Source: a virus. From it: a DNA stretch of 58,452 nt. Made by a program: the position numbers and the translations under genes. The stretch's first letter is position 1. Each line of letters opens with the position of its first letter. The notes beneath the pieces are model-generated. The model did no database searches. It was not told where the DNA came from and worked only from the letters and a program-made list of their open reading frames with translations. Shown here one piece after another: positions 31,512 through 39,103 of this stretch. The stretch lies in the IMG/VR virus record IMGVR_UViG_3300024430_000001, positions 1 to 58,452 of that record. One strand, given 5' to 3'.

Positions 31512-31545
31512 ATGTGCCAACGTTCCGGGTGAATGTGCCAATGTT
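31509..31545 (+). repeat. Two 16-bp direct repeats, 21-bp period
   Basis: TGAATGTGCCAACGTT (31509-31524) and TGAATGTGCCAATGTT (31530-31545), one mismatch, two helical turns apart. The first overlaps the stop of the short GntR gene. Likely a protein binding site. Confidence 0.7.
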
Positions 31546-31901
31546 GAGGAATCAACCGTACGGCCGATTCTCCCTAACTGTTAGCTACCCGTGCAATTTG
31601 CGGCGTGCTTTTGCATGACAGTTGCGGCCCGATTGACCGGATGGGCGCGCTCCCATGGGGGCGGAAATGCGGCCCGGCATCTTATGCCCGACCGGCCATG
31701 GTTAGTCAAGACCAAGAATGTTGACCAATATTCGCGGCCGTGAATAGACCATTCATGTTAGGTCTTGATGACCCCTTGTCAACAGGAGTACCTTCACATT
31801 CTCCCTGGTGAGGCTGGTGCGAGACCCACCGGGGAGACACACCCAGCGGACGGCATCCGCGACAGCCGCCCTCACCGCCCCATGCGCCCGAGGAGGCACC
31901 C
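31546..31901 (+). promoter_or_regulatory. Gene-free region with inverted repeats and a promoter
   Basis: About 356 nt more AT-rich than its surroundings and without a gene I can support. TCAAGACC near 31708 and GGTCTTGA near 31761 form an inverted repeat; ATTC/GAAT arms flank GCGGCCGT between them. TTGATG then TACCTT about 18 bp on gives a candidate promoter (about 31764-31793) for the genes to the right. Confidence 0.45.
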
Positions 31902-32012
31902 ATGACCCTGCCCGCCCATCTCCGAAGCCGCTGGCGCCGCATCGCCGCCCGCATCGACGCCTGGATGCTCGACGCAGCCGGAATCACCCTCAGCCGCCAC
32001 CCACGACACTAA
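31902..32012 (+). CDS. 36-aa hypothetical protein
   Basis: Short Arg-rich protein (MTLPAHLRSRWRRIAARIDA, then WMLDAAGITLSRH). AGGAGG lies 6 nt before the ATG, the main reason for calling it. A hairpin follows the stop. Confidence 0.55.
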   Translation: MTLPAHLRSRWRRIAARIDAWMLDAAGITLSRHPRH

Positions 32013-32019
32013 CCACGCT

Positions 32020-32041
32020 CGTGCGGCCCTCCCGCCGCACG
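32020..32041 (+). terminator. Small hairpin after the 36-aa gene
   Basis: CGTGCGGC/GCCGCACG with a 6-nt loop, no T-run. The following 195 nt (32042-32237) are very GC-rich, Pro/Ala-coding in any frame, and hold no gene I can support. Confidence 0.45.
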
Positions 32042-32237
32042 CCCGCAACGCCGCGGGCAACACCCATCCCCGGCCCGGCGCCGCCTCCGCCACGGCGCCC
32101 GGCCCACCCCGCATCACACCGCCCGGACGCCGCCACGCCGGACGCCGCCCCCGGGCGGCAAGCACCACCCGGACGCAGCCATGAGCCGACGCTGCGCCCG
32201 GCACATCGGGGGACAGCACAACCGAAAGGACACCCCA

Positions 32238-32822
32238 GTGACTGAGCAACGAGAACCCTCACCGTCACCTGCCAAACCGAAGCCTTACCGCGCCTGCGCC
32301 CGCACCGCCGCCGCCCTGGCCTCCATCGGCCTGGCCCTCGCCATCGCAGGTGCCCTCCTCGCGGCCCGCGCCGGTCAAGGCATCGGTGCCGGTGCCTCCC
32401 TGACGGCCTCCCGGATGGGCTTCGGCATGGCTGTCATCGGCAGCGTCTGGCTGGTGCTCGTCCACCTCCGACGCCAGTTCCGCGAGCAGGAGCAGCTGCG
32501 GGCCGAAGATCACAAGCTGCTGGTGAGGATGGCTGCGGATATCGCGGCCCTCAAAAGTCGCGTGGACTCGGCAGGATCTCATGCAACAGTGGCAGCCCCG
32601 GCCGGACAGTCTCAATCGCCGCAGACCGGCCGCGGGCGCCGGCGCAAAGGGAAGGCCAATCAGCAGACGGACGCGGCCCAGGTGACCACCCCTGCGGCGG
32701 TGAACGGCTTCCGTACCTTGCAGCACGGACGAGATGACGCCTGGCTTGACGACATGTCCGAAGCGTTCCGGCTCGGACGCGAGGCCGAGCGGCGGCGAGG
32801 GCAGCGTCCGGCTGGCGAATGA
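32238..32822 (+). CDS. Membrane protein with coiled coil
   Basis: 194-aa protein. Two hydrophobic helices (ALASIGLALAIAGALLAA, about 26-43; MGFGMAVIGSVWLVLV, about 60-75), then a coiled coil (REQEQLRAEDHKLLVRMAAD) and a polar basic tail. Layout recalls spread (Spd) proteins of actinobacterial conjugative elements, but sequence alone does not prove it. GTG 32238 has AAGGA 8 nt upstream; ATG 32181 is an alternative. Confidence 0.65.
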   Translation: MTEQREPSPSPAKPKPYRACARTAAALASIGLALAIAGALLAARAGQGIGAGASLTASRMGFGMAVIGSVWLVLVHLRRQFREQEQLRAEDHKLLVRMAADIAALKSRVDSAGSHATVAAPAGQSQSPQTGRGRRRKGKANQQTDAAQVTTPAAVNGFRTLQHGRDDAWLDDMSEAFRLGREAERRRGQRPAGE

Positions 32823-32830
32823 AAGGCTGG

Positions 32831-32867
32831 CGGGTGCCCCTGGGGTCAGACAGGGGCACCCGTCTCG
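32831..32867. terminator. Bidirectional terminator between convergent genes
   Basis: 12-bp stem CGGGTGCCCCTG/CAGGGGCACCCG with an 8-nt loop followed by TCTCG. Separates the membrane gene (+) and the integrase gene (-). Confidence 0.75.
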
Positions 32868-32869
32868 CG

Positions 32870-33844
32870 TTATATTCCGCCCATCACGTCGACGCGATCG
32901 TAAGCCCTTCGTGCCCGCGCAGACCGCGCCGATCGACCATAGCGGCGCAGCATTTGAGGCGAATCCCACCCATTCAGCTCCATAAGATCACCTTCCGCGC
33001 CGCCAGCATCCAGCCAGCGGTGCGTGAAGGTATGGCGAAATTGATGAGGGTAGATTTTTAAGCCGATGCGCTTGCCCCGGCTTTCGATGGCTTGATAGAC
33101 GCCGCTCGGTGTGAGGGGACCTTTGGTGCCGAGCCACAGCCGGGAGGTGAACCGACCCGCCCTGTGGGTCGCTCTGGAACGCAGGTATCGGTCAAGGGCC
33201 TGGGCGCATTTGGCATCGAATTTGATGATGCGCTGCTTGCCGGCTTTTCCGGTGACCAGGAGTTCGAAGTTCCTCAAGTTCAAGTCATCTACTTCCAGGA
33301 CGGCCACCTCGGCGAGACGAGCTCCGCTGCACGCGTAGAGCCGTATCAGCGCAGCGTCGCGGCGGGACGAGAAATCTCGTCCCTTCTCGCAATCCTGGAC
33401 GAGGCGGGCAAGATCTTCACTTGCGATGACCGGCACGACTTTGTCGTCAATCGAGGGCGGCGACATCGACGCCAACGGGCTGGTCGTTTCCTCCTCGGCC
33501 GCATACCATTTCCAAAACTGTTGCAAGGCCCGATATTGATTGTTGGCATAGCCTTTTTCGTACGGACGCCCCTTCGGGCAGGGGGTCCGGGGATGACTGC
33601 GCGGCTTGCCACATCCGCAGCGCGTGCCACCTTCTTGAAACCAGGCCATGTAGAGCTCAAGGTGGCGTTTGCTGACGCTCGCCCAGTCGGCCACGTCTTG
33701 ATCGATAAGCCACCATGCGAGCTTCGCTGCGGCATCGGTGTAGGTGCGGCGCGTCTTGGGACTACGTCCCTTGGCGCGGAGCGAAAGCTCGAAGGATTCG
33801 ATCCATACCTGAAAGCTGGGGGGAAGATCTTCGTCAGGTCTCAT
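32870..33844 (-). CDS. Tyrosine-type integrase
   Basis: 324-aa site-specific recombinase. N-terminal SAM-like core-binding domain (about 8-120) contains a Cys insert TRCGCGKPRSHPRTPC. Catalytic residues fit the family: Arg176 (SGARLAEVAVLE), Lys200, His267 and Arg270 (YPHQFRHTF), Trp293 and Tyr302 (RRYGRS). It would recombine attP with the host tRNA-Thr. ATG 33844 follows GAGAGGA; ATG 33883 has no ribosome binding site. It lies next to attP, as is usual. Confidence 0.93.
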   Translation of the reverse strand: MRPDEDLPPSFQVWIESFELSLRAKGRSPKTRRTYTDAAAKLAWWLIDQDVADWASVSKRHLELYMAWFQEGGTRCGCGKPRSHPRTPCPKGRPYEKGYANNQYRALQQFWKWYAAEEETTSPLASMSPPSIDDKVVPVIASEDLARLVQDCEKGRDFSSRRDAALIRLYACSGARLAEVAVLEVDDLNLRNFELLVTGKAGKQRIIKFDAKCAQALDRYLRSRATHRAGRFTSRLWLGTKGPLTPSGVYQAIESRGKRIGLKIYPHQFRHTFTHRWLDAGGAEGDLMELNGWDSPQMLRRYGRSARSARARRAYDRVDVMGGI

Positions 33845-33859
33845 ATCTAGGCGGATCCT

Positions 33860-34011
33860 CTCTGACCGGTGTGCGATGGACATGCCGCATCGCTGCGGCG
33901 GTGTCGTTCCTGGTCAGAGGAACTTTGAGCCCAGTATCGGACTCGAACCGATAACCTTCCGCTTACAAGGCGGATGGGGCTCAACGGTATGCGATTCCTG
34001 CATCTGACCGG
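33860..34011. repeat. TCTGACC repeats around attP
   Basis: TCTGACCGG occurs at 33861-33869 and 34003-34011, and CTCTGACC (33860-33867) has its complement GGTCAGAG at 33912-33919. The three copies bracket the attP core and are candidate integrase arm-type sites. Confidence 0.5.
33927..33975 (-). other. attP core, 3' part of a tRNA-Thr(UGU)
   Basis: Read leftward: anticodon stem-loop CCGC-CTTGTAA-GCGG, variable bases, T arm ATCGG-TTCGAGT-CCGAT and acceptor strand ACTGGGC then TC. No D arm or 5' acceptor strand precedes it, so it is not a whole tRNA. Integration here would rebuild the host tRNA-Thr gene. It sits 83 bp upstream of the integrase start. Confidence 0.88.
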
Positions 34012-34063
34012 GGGACAGTCGAACGCAAAGGCGATAGGCGGATGGTGTAAAAATTGTTAATAG

Positions 34064-34639
34064 TCAATCTTTACTTTCTGGCGCTCCCCCAACAATGTCG
34101 ATTTGCTCCTTAATGCCACGCACGCGCTCCTCACGGTGACGTGCCTCCCGCGCCAGCTCGAGCACGATCCATCGGCGCTTCGTCTCATCATCAAGCGCTG
34201 TCGAGTTCTGGATGGTCTCCACGATCCAGGCGTCCTCGGGCGGTACGACGGACACCGGCAACTGACCCCGCTCGTAGTAGCCGACGCGCATAAGTAAGTC
34301 CATTTGGTCACGGTCAGTACGGTCGGCGACCTGGCGCACACTGGACTCGGCAACGTCGACTTCCATTCGAAGCCATCTGTCGATAGTGCGCTCGCGAAAG
34401 TCGATCTTTCTTGCAAGCGCGGCCTTGTTGCGACGGGGTATCTCGTCAAGCAATTCGTTGATGATCGTCGCCCATACTTCCCGGTTCACTACTCCCGCCA
34501 CCAGCGCATCGTACCGGACACCAGTGTCCGGTCGCGAGGGTTCCGCATGGCGCAGTACACGTGGAGTCAGTAAGTCGATACCCCTGCGGCGGATCGCTCG
34601 GTCACGTTGACGCAGATCCATACCTCGCTGGATAGCCAT
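34064..34639 (-). CDS. Immunity repressor (HTH)
   Basis: 191-aa protein. The central part (LLDEIPRRNKAALARKIDFR, then ERTIDRWLRMEVDVAESSVR) looks like an HTH DNA-binding domain; the C-terminus is charged and helical. The gene is leftward and divergent from the early operon, next to attP and integrase. Its promoter TTGACC-N17-TAGAGT has a dyad operator in the spacer, and the -10 ends 6 nt before the ATG, so the mRNA is leaderless and self-regulated. Confidence 0.78.
   Translation of the reverse strand: MAIQRGMDLRQRDRAIRRRGIDLLTPRVLRHAEPSRPDTGVRYDALVAGVVNREVWATIINELLDEIPRRNKAALARKIDFRERTIDRWLRMEVDVAESSVRQVADRTDRDQMDLLMRVGYYERGQLPVSVVPPEDAWIVETIQNSTALDDETKRRWIVLELAREARHREERVRGIKEQIDIVGGAPESKD
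34514..34531. promoter_or_regulatory. Repressor operator inside the repressor gene
   Basis: Perfect dyad CCGGACA-CCAG-TGTCCGG within the repressor coding sequence. Best match to the operator consensus; may act as an auxiliary site for looping. Confidence 0.75.
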
Positions 34640-34645
34640 GACGCC

Positions 34646-34722
34646 ACTCTATGCGGACATTCGTGTCCGGTCAAACCTCAAAAACCACACCCTTGCCAGA
34701 CACGCATGTCCAGACCTATAGT
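34646..34722. promoter_or_regulatory. Divergent lysis/lysogeny promoters with dyad operators
   Basis: Leftward: -35 TTGACC (34674-34669), 17-bp spacer, -10 TAGAGT (34651-34646), operator GCGGACA-TTCG-TGTCCGG (34653-34670). Rightward: -35 TTGCCA (34693-34698), 18-bp spacer, -10 TATAGT (34717-34722), operator CCAGACA-CGCA-TGTCCAG (34696-34713). Half sites GTCGGACA (34721-34728) and CTGGACA (34755-34761) follow. Confidence 0.83.
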
Positions 34723-34729
34723 CGGACAC

Positions 34730-35059
34730 GTGAGTCGCAGAAACGCCAGAAAGTCTGGACATCCAAGTCGGTACGCGCCACGTATCCGCTTACGCGAGTA
34801 CAGATCCAATGGCAAGAAGGAAGCGCTTCTTGACGCCGCCACCTACGCCCTTGGAAAGACCACGGACCTCTCCCGAGCCGAACTGTTTGAGGTAAGCGAC
34901 CGCACCATCCGCCGCGCCCGGCTCGGCATTCTGGGCGAGGATTTCATGGCGAAGGTCGTATCCGCGCTGAAACCTCACGAGTCCGACCTTGTCAATCTCG
35001 ATCTGGCTATCACGACCGTCGGGCTCGATACCTTCTTCGAGGTGTCCGATGGCTGGTGA
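34730..35059 (+). CDS. Early DNA-binding protein (Cro/excisionase-like position)
   Basis: 109-aa basic protein from a GTG only 7 nt after the rightward -10, hence leaderless. KKEALLDAATYALGKTTDLS then RAELFEVSDRTIRRARLGIL resembles a helix-turn-helix. First gene of the rightward early transcript, the place of Cro or excisionase. Function inferred from place. Confidence 0.65.
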   Translation: MSRRNARKSGHPSRYAPRIRLREYRSNGKKEALLDAATYALGKTTDLSRAELFEVSDRTIRRARLGILGEDFMAKVVSALKPHESDLVNLDLAITTVGLDTFFEVSDGW

Positions 35060-35294
35060 CTCTGTGCGAAGCATCGCTGGCCGGATAGCGGCCCACGCTC
35101 GTTGGGCCAAGCAAGATCGGGTTGACGGCACCAAGCCGGCCCGAGCGGGCTTCATGAATCGGTTCATCCGAGAGGTTGATCCAGAGGGAGTCCTGCCGCC
35201 TGACGAGCGCGCCCGACGGGCGAACAGCGCGATGCGCGCTCACATGTCCCGCTTGGCGCTGCGTAGTGCCAAGCGGCGAGCCAAGGCCGCATGA
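35049..35294 (+). CDS. Conserved small basic protein
   Basis: 81-aa protein (GRIAAHARWAKQDRVDGTKP, then FMNRFIREVDPEGVLPPDER and RANSAMRAHMSRLALRSAKR). This composition is common in actinophage early regions; function unknown. ATG overlaps the previous gene by 11 nt. Confidence 0.75.
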   Translation: MAGDSVRSIAGRIAAHARWAKQDRVDGTKPARAGFMNRFIREVDPEGVLPPDERARRANSAMRAHMSRLALRSAKRRAKAA

Positions 35295-35467
35295 GGATGA
35301 GCAGGCCCACGCCTCCGCCCAAGCCAACGCCCCCTTCGCGGCCCACCCCGGCAAGCAAGCCGCCCTCTGGTCCGCCACCCACGGGCCGCCCTAGCGCGCC
35401 CCCGAGACTCCACCAACTGACCGCAGCGATCGTCGCCATCGCGATCTTTATCCCATTGATCACCTGA
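35291..35467 (+). CDS. 58-aa proline-rich single-pass membrane protein
   Basis: Residues 1-38 are Pro-rich (SRPTPPPKPTPPSRPTPASK); residues 40-57 form a hydrophobic helix (LTAAIVAIAIFIPLIT). ATG overlaps the preceding stop by 4 nt. Could place a polar tail at the membrane; role unknown. Confidence 0.6.
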   Translation: MRMSRPTPPPKPTPPSRPTPASKPPSGPPPTGRPSAPPRLHQLTAAIVAIAIFIPLIT

Positions 35468-35792
35468 GTTTGCCGGGCGGGCGTGTGAGGTCTGCTCCGC
35501 GCCTGTCCGCTGCACGGCCTGTCGTCGTCCTCATCGATCCACGGCGGCAGGCGCAAGACCCCGGTCCCGTCCGGTGAGGGGGTGGCGGGCGGGACCGGCG
35601 AAAGGCTCCGGCATCAGCCGGGGGACGTCGTGACGCAGACACCTGCGAAGACGACGTGGCGCGTGGGGCGCCGAGGGCCAGCCGGCCAACTGGGGCGGCC
35701 GGCTGGCCATCCCAGACCTGAATAGCCGCAAAGAAAACGGCCCGGCTGCGATCCGGGCCGATTGGATCAACGGAAGGAACAAGGGACTCCCG
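35468..35792 (+). other. Gene-free leader of the right-arm operon
   Basis: 325 nt without a supported gene. Holds a perfect 12-bp inverted repeat GGCCAGCCGGCC (35676-35687)/GGCCGGCTGGCC (35697-35708) and a smaller GGCCCGG/CCGGGCC stem (35739-35759). They may terminate the early transcript or structure the operon leader. Confidence 0.5.
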
Positions 35793-36245
35793 ATGACCAC
35801 TGAACAGATCGTAACCCAGCCGCAGGAGCCGATCGACATTGACGTGGCTATGGCCCGGCTGATCCTGCTGCGCCGTGAGTGCGGGCTGCCTCGGCCGCTC
35901 GGCTACGACATCTCCTATGCGGAGACCGGCTATCAGGGCATCTCTCTCCGAGTCGCCAGCAGCGAGGCTGTGTTCGCGTGGGCGGACGCCCTCGGCGTCC
36001 TGAGCAGCGGCCACGTCCCCGGCGAGGCTTGGCTCTGGTCGTGGAACGGCTGGACTGTGCGGATCTACGCCATCGTCAAGCCGGAAGTCGCGCCATCCGA
36101 TCTGGACGACGAGACGGCGTCCGAGCTGGAGCAGATCGCGGGAGCGGCGCCGCTGGTGTCGGACGAGACGATCCGTGAGGCCGAGCGCATCGAAGATCTG
36201 TACCGCACCGGCGTGATTGGCTCGGACGGGGTGATGGCGTCATGA
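35793..36245 (+). CDS. Hypothetical protein, first gene of the right-arm operon
   Basis: 150-aa acidic protein (MARLILLRRECGLPRPLGYD, SLRVASSEAVFAWADALGVL, WLWSWNGWTVRIYAIVKPEV). Mixed strand/helix pattern, no recognised family. GGAAGGAACAAGGGA precedes the ATG. Begins a 21-kb chain of overlapping genes. Confidence 0.72.
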   Translation: MTTEQIVTQPQEPIDIDVAMARLILLRRECGLPRPLGYDISYAETGYQGISLRVASSEAVFAWADALGVLSSGHVPGEAWLWSWNGWTVRIYAIVKPEVAPSDLDDETASELEQIAGAAPLVSDETIREAERIEDLYRTGVIGSDGVMAS

Positions 36246-36469
36246 GCGCCCTGGAGCTGTCGTGGACCGGGTGCGGTGTCTCTGCGACGACCCGGATCGA
36301 GGCCCGCCCCGACGAGAACGGGGCGACCCTGGACGCCGTCCTTTACGCCTGCCGTGAGCACTCCGGTGTGGCTATCGATGCCGTGAGGGACTGGGGTCGG
36401 GCGGCGTGCCCGATGGCGGTCCAGGTTCCCGACTCGGCCTGCTGCGGTGAGACGGATGTGAGGTCGTGA
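36242..36469 (+). CDS. Small Cys-containing hypothetical protein
   Basis: 75-aa protein (VSATTRIEARPDENGATLDA, VLYACREHSGVAIDAVRDWG, DSACCGETD). Cys positions could bind metal. Overlaps neighbours by 4 nt. Function unknown. Confidence 0.65.
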   Translation: MSALELSWTGCGVSATTRIEARPDENGATLDAVLYACREHSGVAIDAVRDWGRAACPMAVQVPDSACCGETDVRS

Positions 36470-36687
36470 GCACCGCGACCCTGCCCGCCCCCGCCGCGTA
36501 CGCCGCGGCGGTCTCGGCGACGGCCTGCGCGATGGGCTGGCCGCTGGACACGGCGGCGTGGGCGCTGGAGCCGCGAGGTGAGGGCGAATGCGGATGGCTG
36601 CTCGGCTGCCGTGAGGCGGCTGCGGATGGTGACTGGCTGTGTGCCGGTCACCATGCGGAGATCACCCGTAGGGCGGTGCGGCGATGA
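36466..36687 (+). CDS. Small Cys/His hypothetical protein
   Basis: 73-aa protein, Ala-rich N-terminus then GECGWLLGCREAAADGDWLC and AGHHAEITRR, a Cys/His set that may bind zinc. GTG start overlapping the previous stop by 4 nt. Confidence 0.65.
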   Translation: MSTATLPAPAAYAAAVSATACAMGWPLDTAAWALEPRGEGECGWLLGCREAAADGDWLCAGHHAEITRRAVRR

Positions 36688-37124
36688 TGGCCGACAGCAA
36701 GCCGCTGTGCACGTGCGGCAACCCGGCGAAGGGGCGCTGTGACTATCCGTGGCTGTGCTGGGGCTGCACACCCGAGAACCGTGACGCCTACCCAGTGCTG
36801 GTGACCTTCACTGAGCGGCATGTGGTGTGGGTGGCCGCCGAGGATCAGGAGGCCGCCGTCATGGCGGTGGAGTGTGAACCGTGGGAGTACATCGATCCCT
36901 CCGAGACGCAGATCAGCGCCGATTGTGCCGCTGACGGACCACGGGACGAGTTCGACTGGGAGGACGTGTACGAGGGCGGCCACCTGTCCTACGAGGGTCT
37001 GGCGTGTGACGCCCATGTGACGGCGTGGCGTCGGCACCTGCGGTCGGTGGAGGTTGAGGCGGCCGAACTGGTGCGCCGGGTGCTGTCTGCCGAGACCGTG
37101 ACGGTGGACGGGGCGGTGCTGTGA
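36684..37124 (+). CDS. Zinc-ribbon hypothetical protein
   Basis: 146-aa protein with CTCGNPAKGRCDYPWLCWGC at residues 8-27 (likely zinc ribbon), a strand segment VLVTFTERHVVWVAAEDQEA, and an acidic middle. Function unknown. Overlaps by 4 nt with the previous gene and by 1 nt (TGATG) with the next. Confidence 0.7.
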   Translation: MMADSKPLCTCGNPAKGRCDYPWLCWGCTPENRDAYPVLVTFTERHVVWVAAEDQEAAVMAVECEPWEYIDPSETQISADCAADGPRDEFDWEDVYEGGHLSYEGLACDAHVTAWRRHLRSVEVEAAELVRRVLSAETVTVDGAVL

Positions 37125-37351
37125 TGGCCACCCCCGCTGCCACCCCGATCTACGTCACCCACATGCGCATGGACGAGGTCAAGCTCGGCGAGACCGTGCT
37201 TTACGACGGCGAGCTGTGGAAGGTCGAGGAGCGGACGCGGGTCCGGCGAACACGTGAGCCGGCGTTCATGGGCGTCAGCTTGGCCACCGGCGTCCGTGAG
37301 GTGCTGGCCTACGACAACCTGCACGCTGACGCCCAGGTCGTGACGTTATGA
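37124..37351 (+). CDS. Small beta-rich hypothetical protein
   Basis: 75-aa protein: strands IYVTHMRMDEVKLGETVLYD and LWKVEERTRVRRTREP suggest an SH3-like barrel. No family named. ATG 37124; GTG 37121 is equally possible. Confidence 0.65.
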   Translation: MATPAATPIYVTHMRMDEVKLGETVLYDGELWKVEERTRVRRTREPAFMGVSLATGVREVLAYDNLHADAQVVTL

Positions 37352-37539
37352 GCACCGTCCGCCCGTTCAAAGCGGCGACCGGCCGCTCCGCGAAGGCCAG
37401 GCAGCAGGCCGACCTGATCGGGACCTGCGCCGCCTGTAAGCGGGGGATCTTCACCGGCCAAGACCGTGTGCGGGTCACGACTCCGCACCTGATCGGCCTC
37501 GTCCACGACCCTGACTGTGTCCCGGATGGTGCGCGATGA
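37348..37539 (+). CDS. Small zinc-finger-like protein
   Basis: 63-aa basic protein with CAACKRGIFTGQDRVRV and a later HDPDC, a CxxC...HxxxC-like set. Common type in actinophages. Function unknown. Confidence 0.65.
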   Translation: MSTVRPFKAATGRSAKARQQADLIGTCAACKRGIFTGQDRVRVTTPHLIGLVHDPDCVPDGAR

Positions 37540-37805
37540 GGGACTGGCGAGACGACGCGGCATGCCTGGGCTACGACCCCGAGGGCTGGTGGCCGGTGGG
37601 TCAAAGCCACTCCCCGCCTAACGCCGGTCGGGTGGCGGCGGCGAAAGCCATCTGCCGCCGCTGCCCATCCCAAAACCCGTGCCTCACCTGGGCGCTGGAG
37701 AACGGCGAACACGGCATCTGGGGCGGCATGACCGAGGAGGAGCGGCTGATCCTCCTCGGCCGCGAGGACTGGCTGGCCCGCGCCGAGGTGGTGACCCATG
37801 GGTGA
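37536..37805 (+). CDS. WhiB-family iron-sulfur transcription factor
   Basis: 89-aa protein with the four Fe-S cluster Cys (Cys10, Cys40, Cys43, Cys49: DDAACLGYDP, AICRRCPSQNPCL) and the turn GIWGGMTEEER at 60-70. WhiB-like proteins bind sigma factor region 4 and are restricted to actinobacteria and their phages. It may redirect host transcription. Overlaps neighbours by 4 and 8 nt. Confidence 0.92.
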   Translation: MRDWRDDAACLGYDPEGWWPVGQSHSPPNAGRVAAAKAICRRCPSQNPCLTWALENGEHGIWGGMTEEERLILLGREDWLARAEVVTHG

Positions 37806-38298
37806 CGCCGTCCTGCTCTTGCTGTCCGCTGGCGGAAGCCTGGCCATGGGTGCCGGTATCACGTGGGCTGTCGTGGAGTGGCGGCTGGCTGTGGCTGAGG
37901 ACGCCGAGCGGCGGGCTGTGGCCATCCGCGACGAGGCGGCCCGCATCGAAGCCCACGCCGCCGCCCTTGAGGCAACCGCTCGGGCGTTGTACACCGACAC
38001 GTCAGAGCTGCCCGTGGTTGTGCCCGTGTCGGTGCGGGTGCGCGCCGGCCTGATGCTCACCGAGGTCCGAGAGTGGGCTGCCGGGCTGGGCCCGGACCGG
38101 TCCCCGGACTGGCAGCCTGGCGAGCTGGCCGCGTTGACCCGTCCGCCGCTGCGCACCAAATCCGGCACCCCGGCCCGTCAGCGCCGGTGGATTCTGCCCG
38201 GCCAACCCGAAACCCCTGCAACCCCTTCGCCCGTGCTGTTGGCGCGGCTGCCGTTCGATCCGACCCGGCGGTTCCGGGTGGAGGTGAGACACCCATGA
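37798..38298 (+). CDS. Membrane-anchored hypothetical protein
   Basis: 166-aa protein with an N-terminal membrane helix (VLLLLSAGGSLAMGAGITWA) and an Ala/Glu coiled coil (AVAIRDEAARIEAHAAALEA). The rest is Pro/Arg-rich. Function unknown. Confidence 0.68.
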   Translation: MGDAVLLLLSAGGSLAMGAGITWAVVEWRLAVAEDAERRAVAIRDEAARIEAHAAALEATARALYTDTSELPVVVPVSVRVRAGLMLTEVREWAAGLGPDRSPDWQPGELAALTRPPLRTKSGTPARQRRWILPGQPETPATPSPVLLARLPFDPTRRFRVEVRHP

Positions 38299-38486
38299 GC
38301 CAGGCGCAAGAACAACTTCGTGTGGCCGCCGTCGTGCTGCCGTCCCTGCTTGTCCTGCTGGTTGCGGCCGGTCTGTGGGGTGCCCGCGTCGCCGACATAA
38401 CGCAGCGGGCAGCCGCCCGGATCGTCGGCCAGTGGCGTTCTCGTCGTGAGCGGATCTGGCGTGAGCGGGAGGGGCGGTCGGCATGA
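38295..38486 (+). CDS. Small single-pass membrane protein
   Basis: 63-aa protein: hydrophobic helix VAAVVLPSLLVLLVAAGLWG (about 10-29), then a basic tail (GQWRSRRERIWREREGR). Follows another membrane-anchored protein. Function unknown. Confidence 0.65.
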   Translation: MSQAQEQLRVAAVVLPSLLVLLVAAGLWGARVADITQRAAARIVGQWRSRRERIWREREGRSA

Positions 38487-39103
38487 GCCTGTCCAAAGCG
38501 CTCGACCAGTTTGATCACATCGTCGCCGACAGCGACCTCAGCGGCTCCGTGATCAAGGCGCTCGACGACTTGGAGGACGACGCGTTCCTGAGCGTGATCC
38601 TGCGCCGTCTCGGCACCCTGCCGACCAACAGGGCGATCTGGAAGGGCCTGTGCGACCCGGTGCTCATCGACCGCACCATCGGATGCCTGGAGGAGCTGGC
38701 CGAGGAGATGGGTGAGGACGTGCGCCGCAGGGCACTGCCCGCAGCGCACGGCAAAGCCAAGCAGCTCAACGTCGTCGGGACCCGCTTGCAGATGGCCAGG
38801 GCGGCGGCGCTCCGGCGCGAGGACCGCGTGGCCCGTATTGAGACAGTCCGGGAGATGACACATCAGCTGCTGAGGCGGCTCACCCTCGCCGTCAACACGC
38901 ACCGCCTGGCCTGCATCGAACAGAACCTGTCACCGGAGCCGCACGACCTGGCGCTGTGGGAAACGCTTGACGAGCTGCGGCTCCCGGAGGCAGGTCAGGA
39001 AGGGGCCGGTCCCTCGCTGGCCGAGCAGATCGCCGACGGGCGCTGGTATCACGCGGACGCGTCCACATCGGACACCGCGACCTCCGAGGCGGTGACCCGA
39101 TGA
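38483..39103 (+). CDS. Helical hypothetical protein
   Basis: 206-aa, mainly helical protein (SGSVIKALDDLEDDAFLSVI, EELAEEMGEDVRRRALPAAH, REMTHQLLRRLTLAVNTHRL). No family recognised. Overlaps neighbours by 4 nt. Confidence 0.7.
   Translation: MSLSKALDQFDHIVADSDLSGSVIKALDDLEDDAFLSVILRRLGTLPTNRAIWKGLCDPVLIDRTIGCLEELAEEMGEDVRRRALPAAHGKAKQLNVVGTRLQMARAAALRREDRVARIETVREMTHQLLRRLTLAVNTHRLACIEQNLSPEPHDLALWETLDELRLPEAGQEGAGPSLAEQIADGRWYHADASTSDTATSEAVTR

Noticed and set aside
32020-32237. Pro/Ala-rich reading frame
   Set aside because: Low-complexity translation of GC-rich DNA, no start signal, and similar openness in several frames.
33927-33990. Functional phage tRNA-Thr gene
   Set aside because: Only the 3' part is present; D arm and 5' acceptor strand are missing. 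Better explained as attP core.
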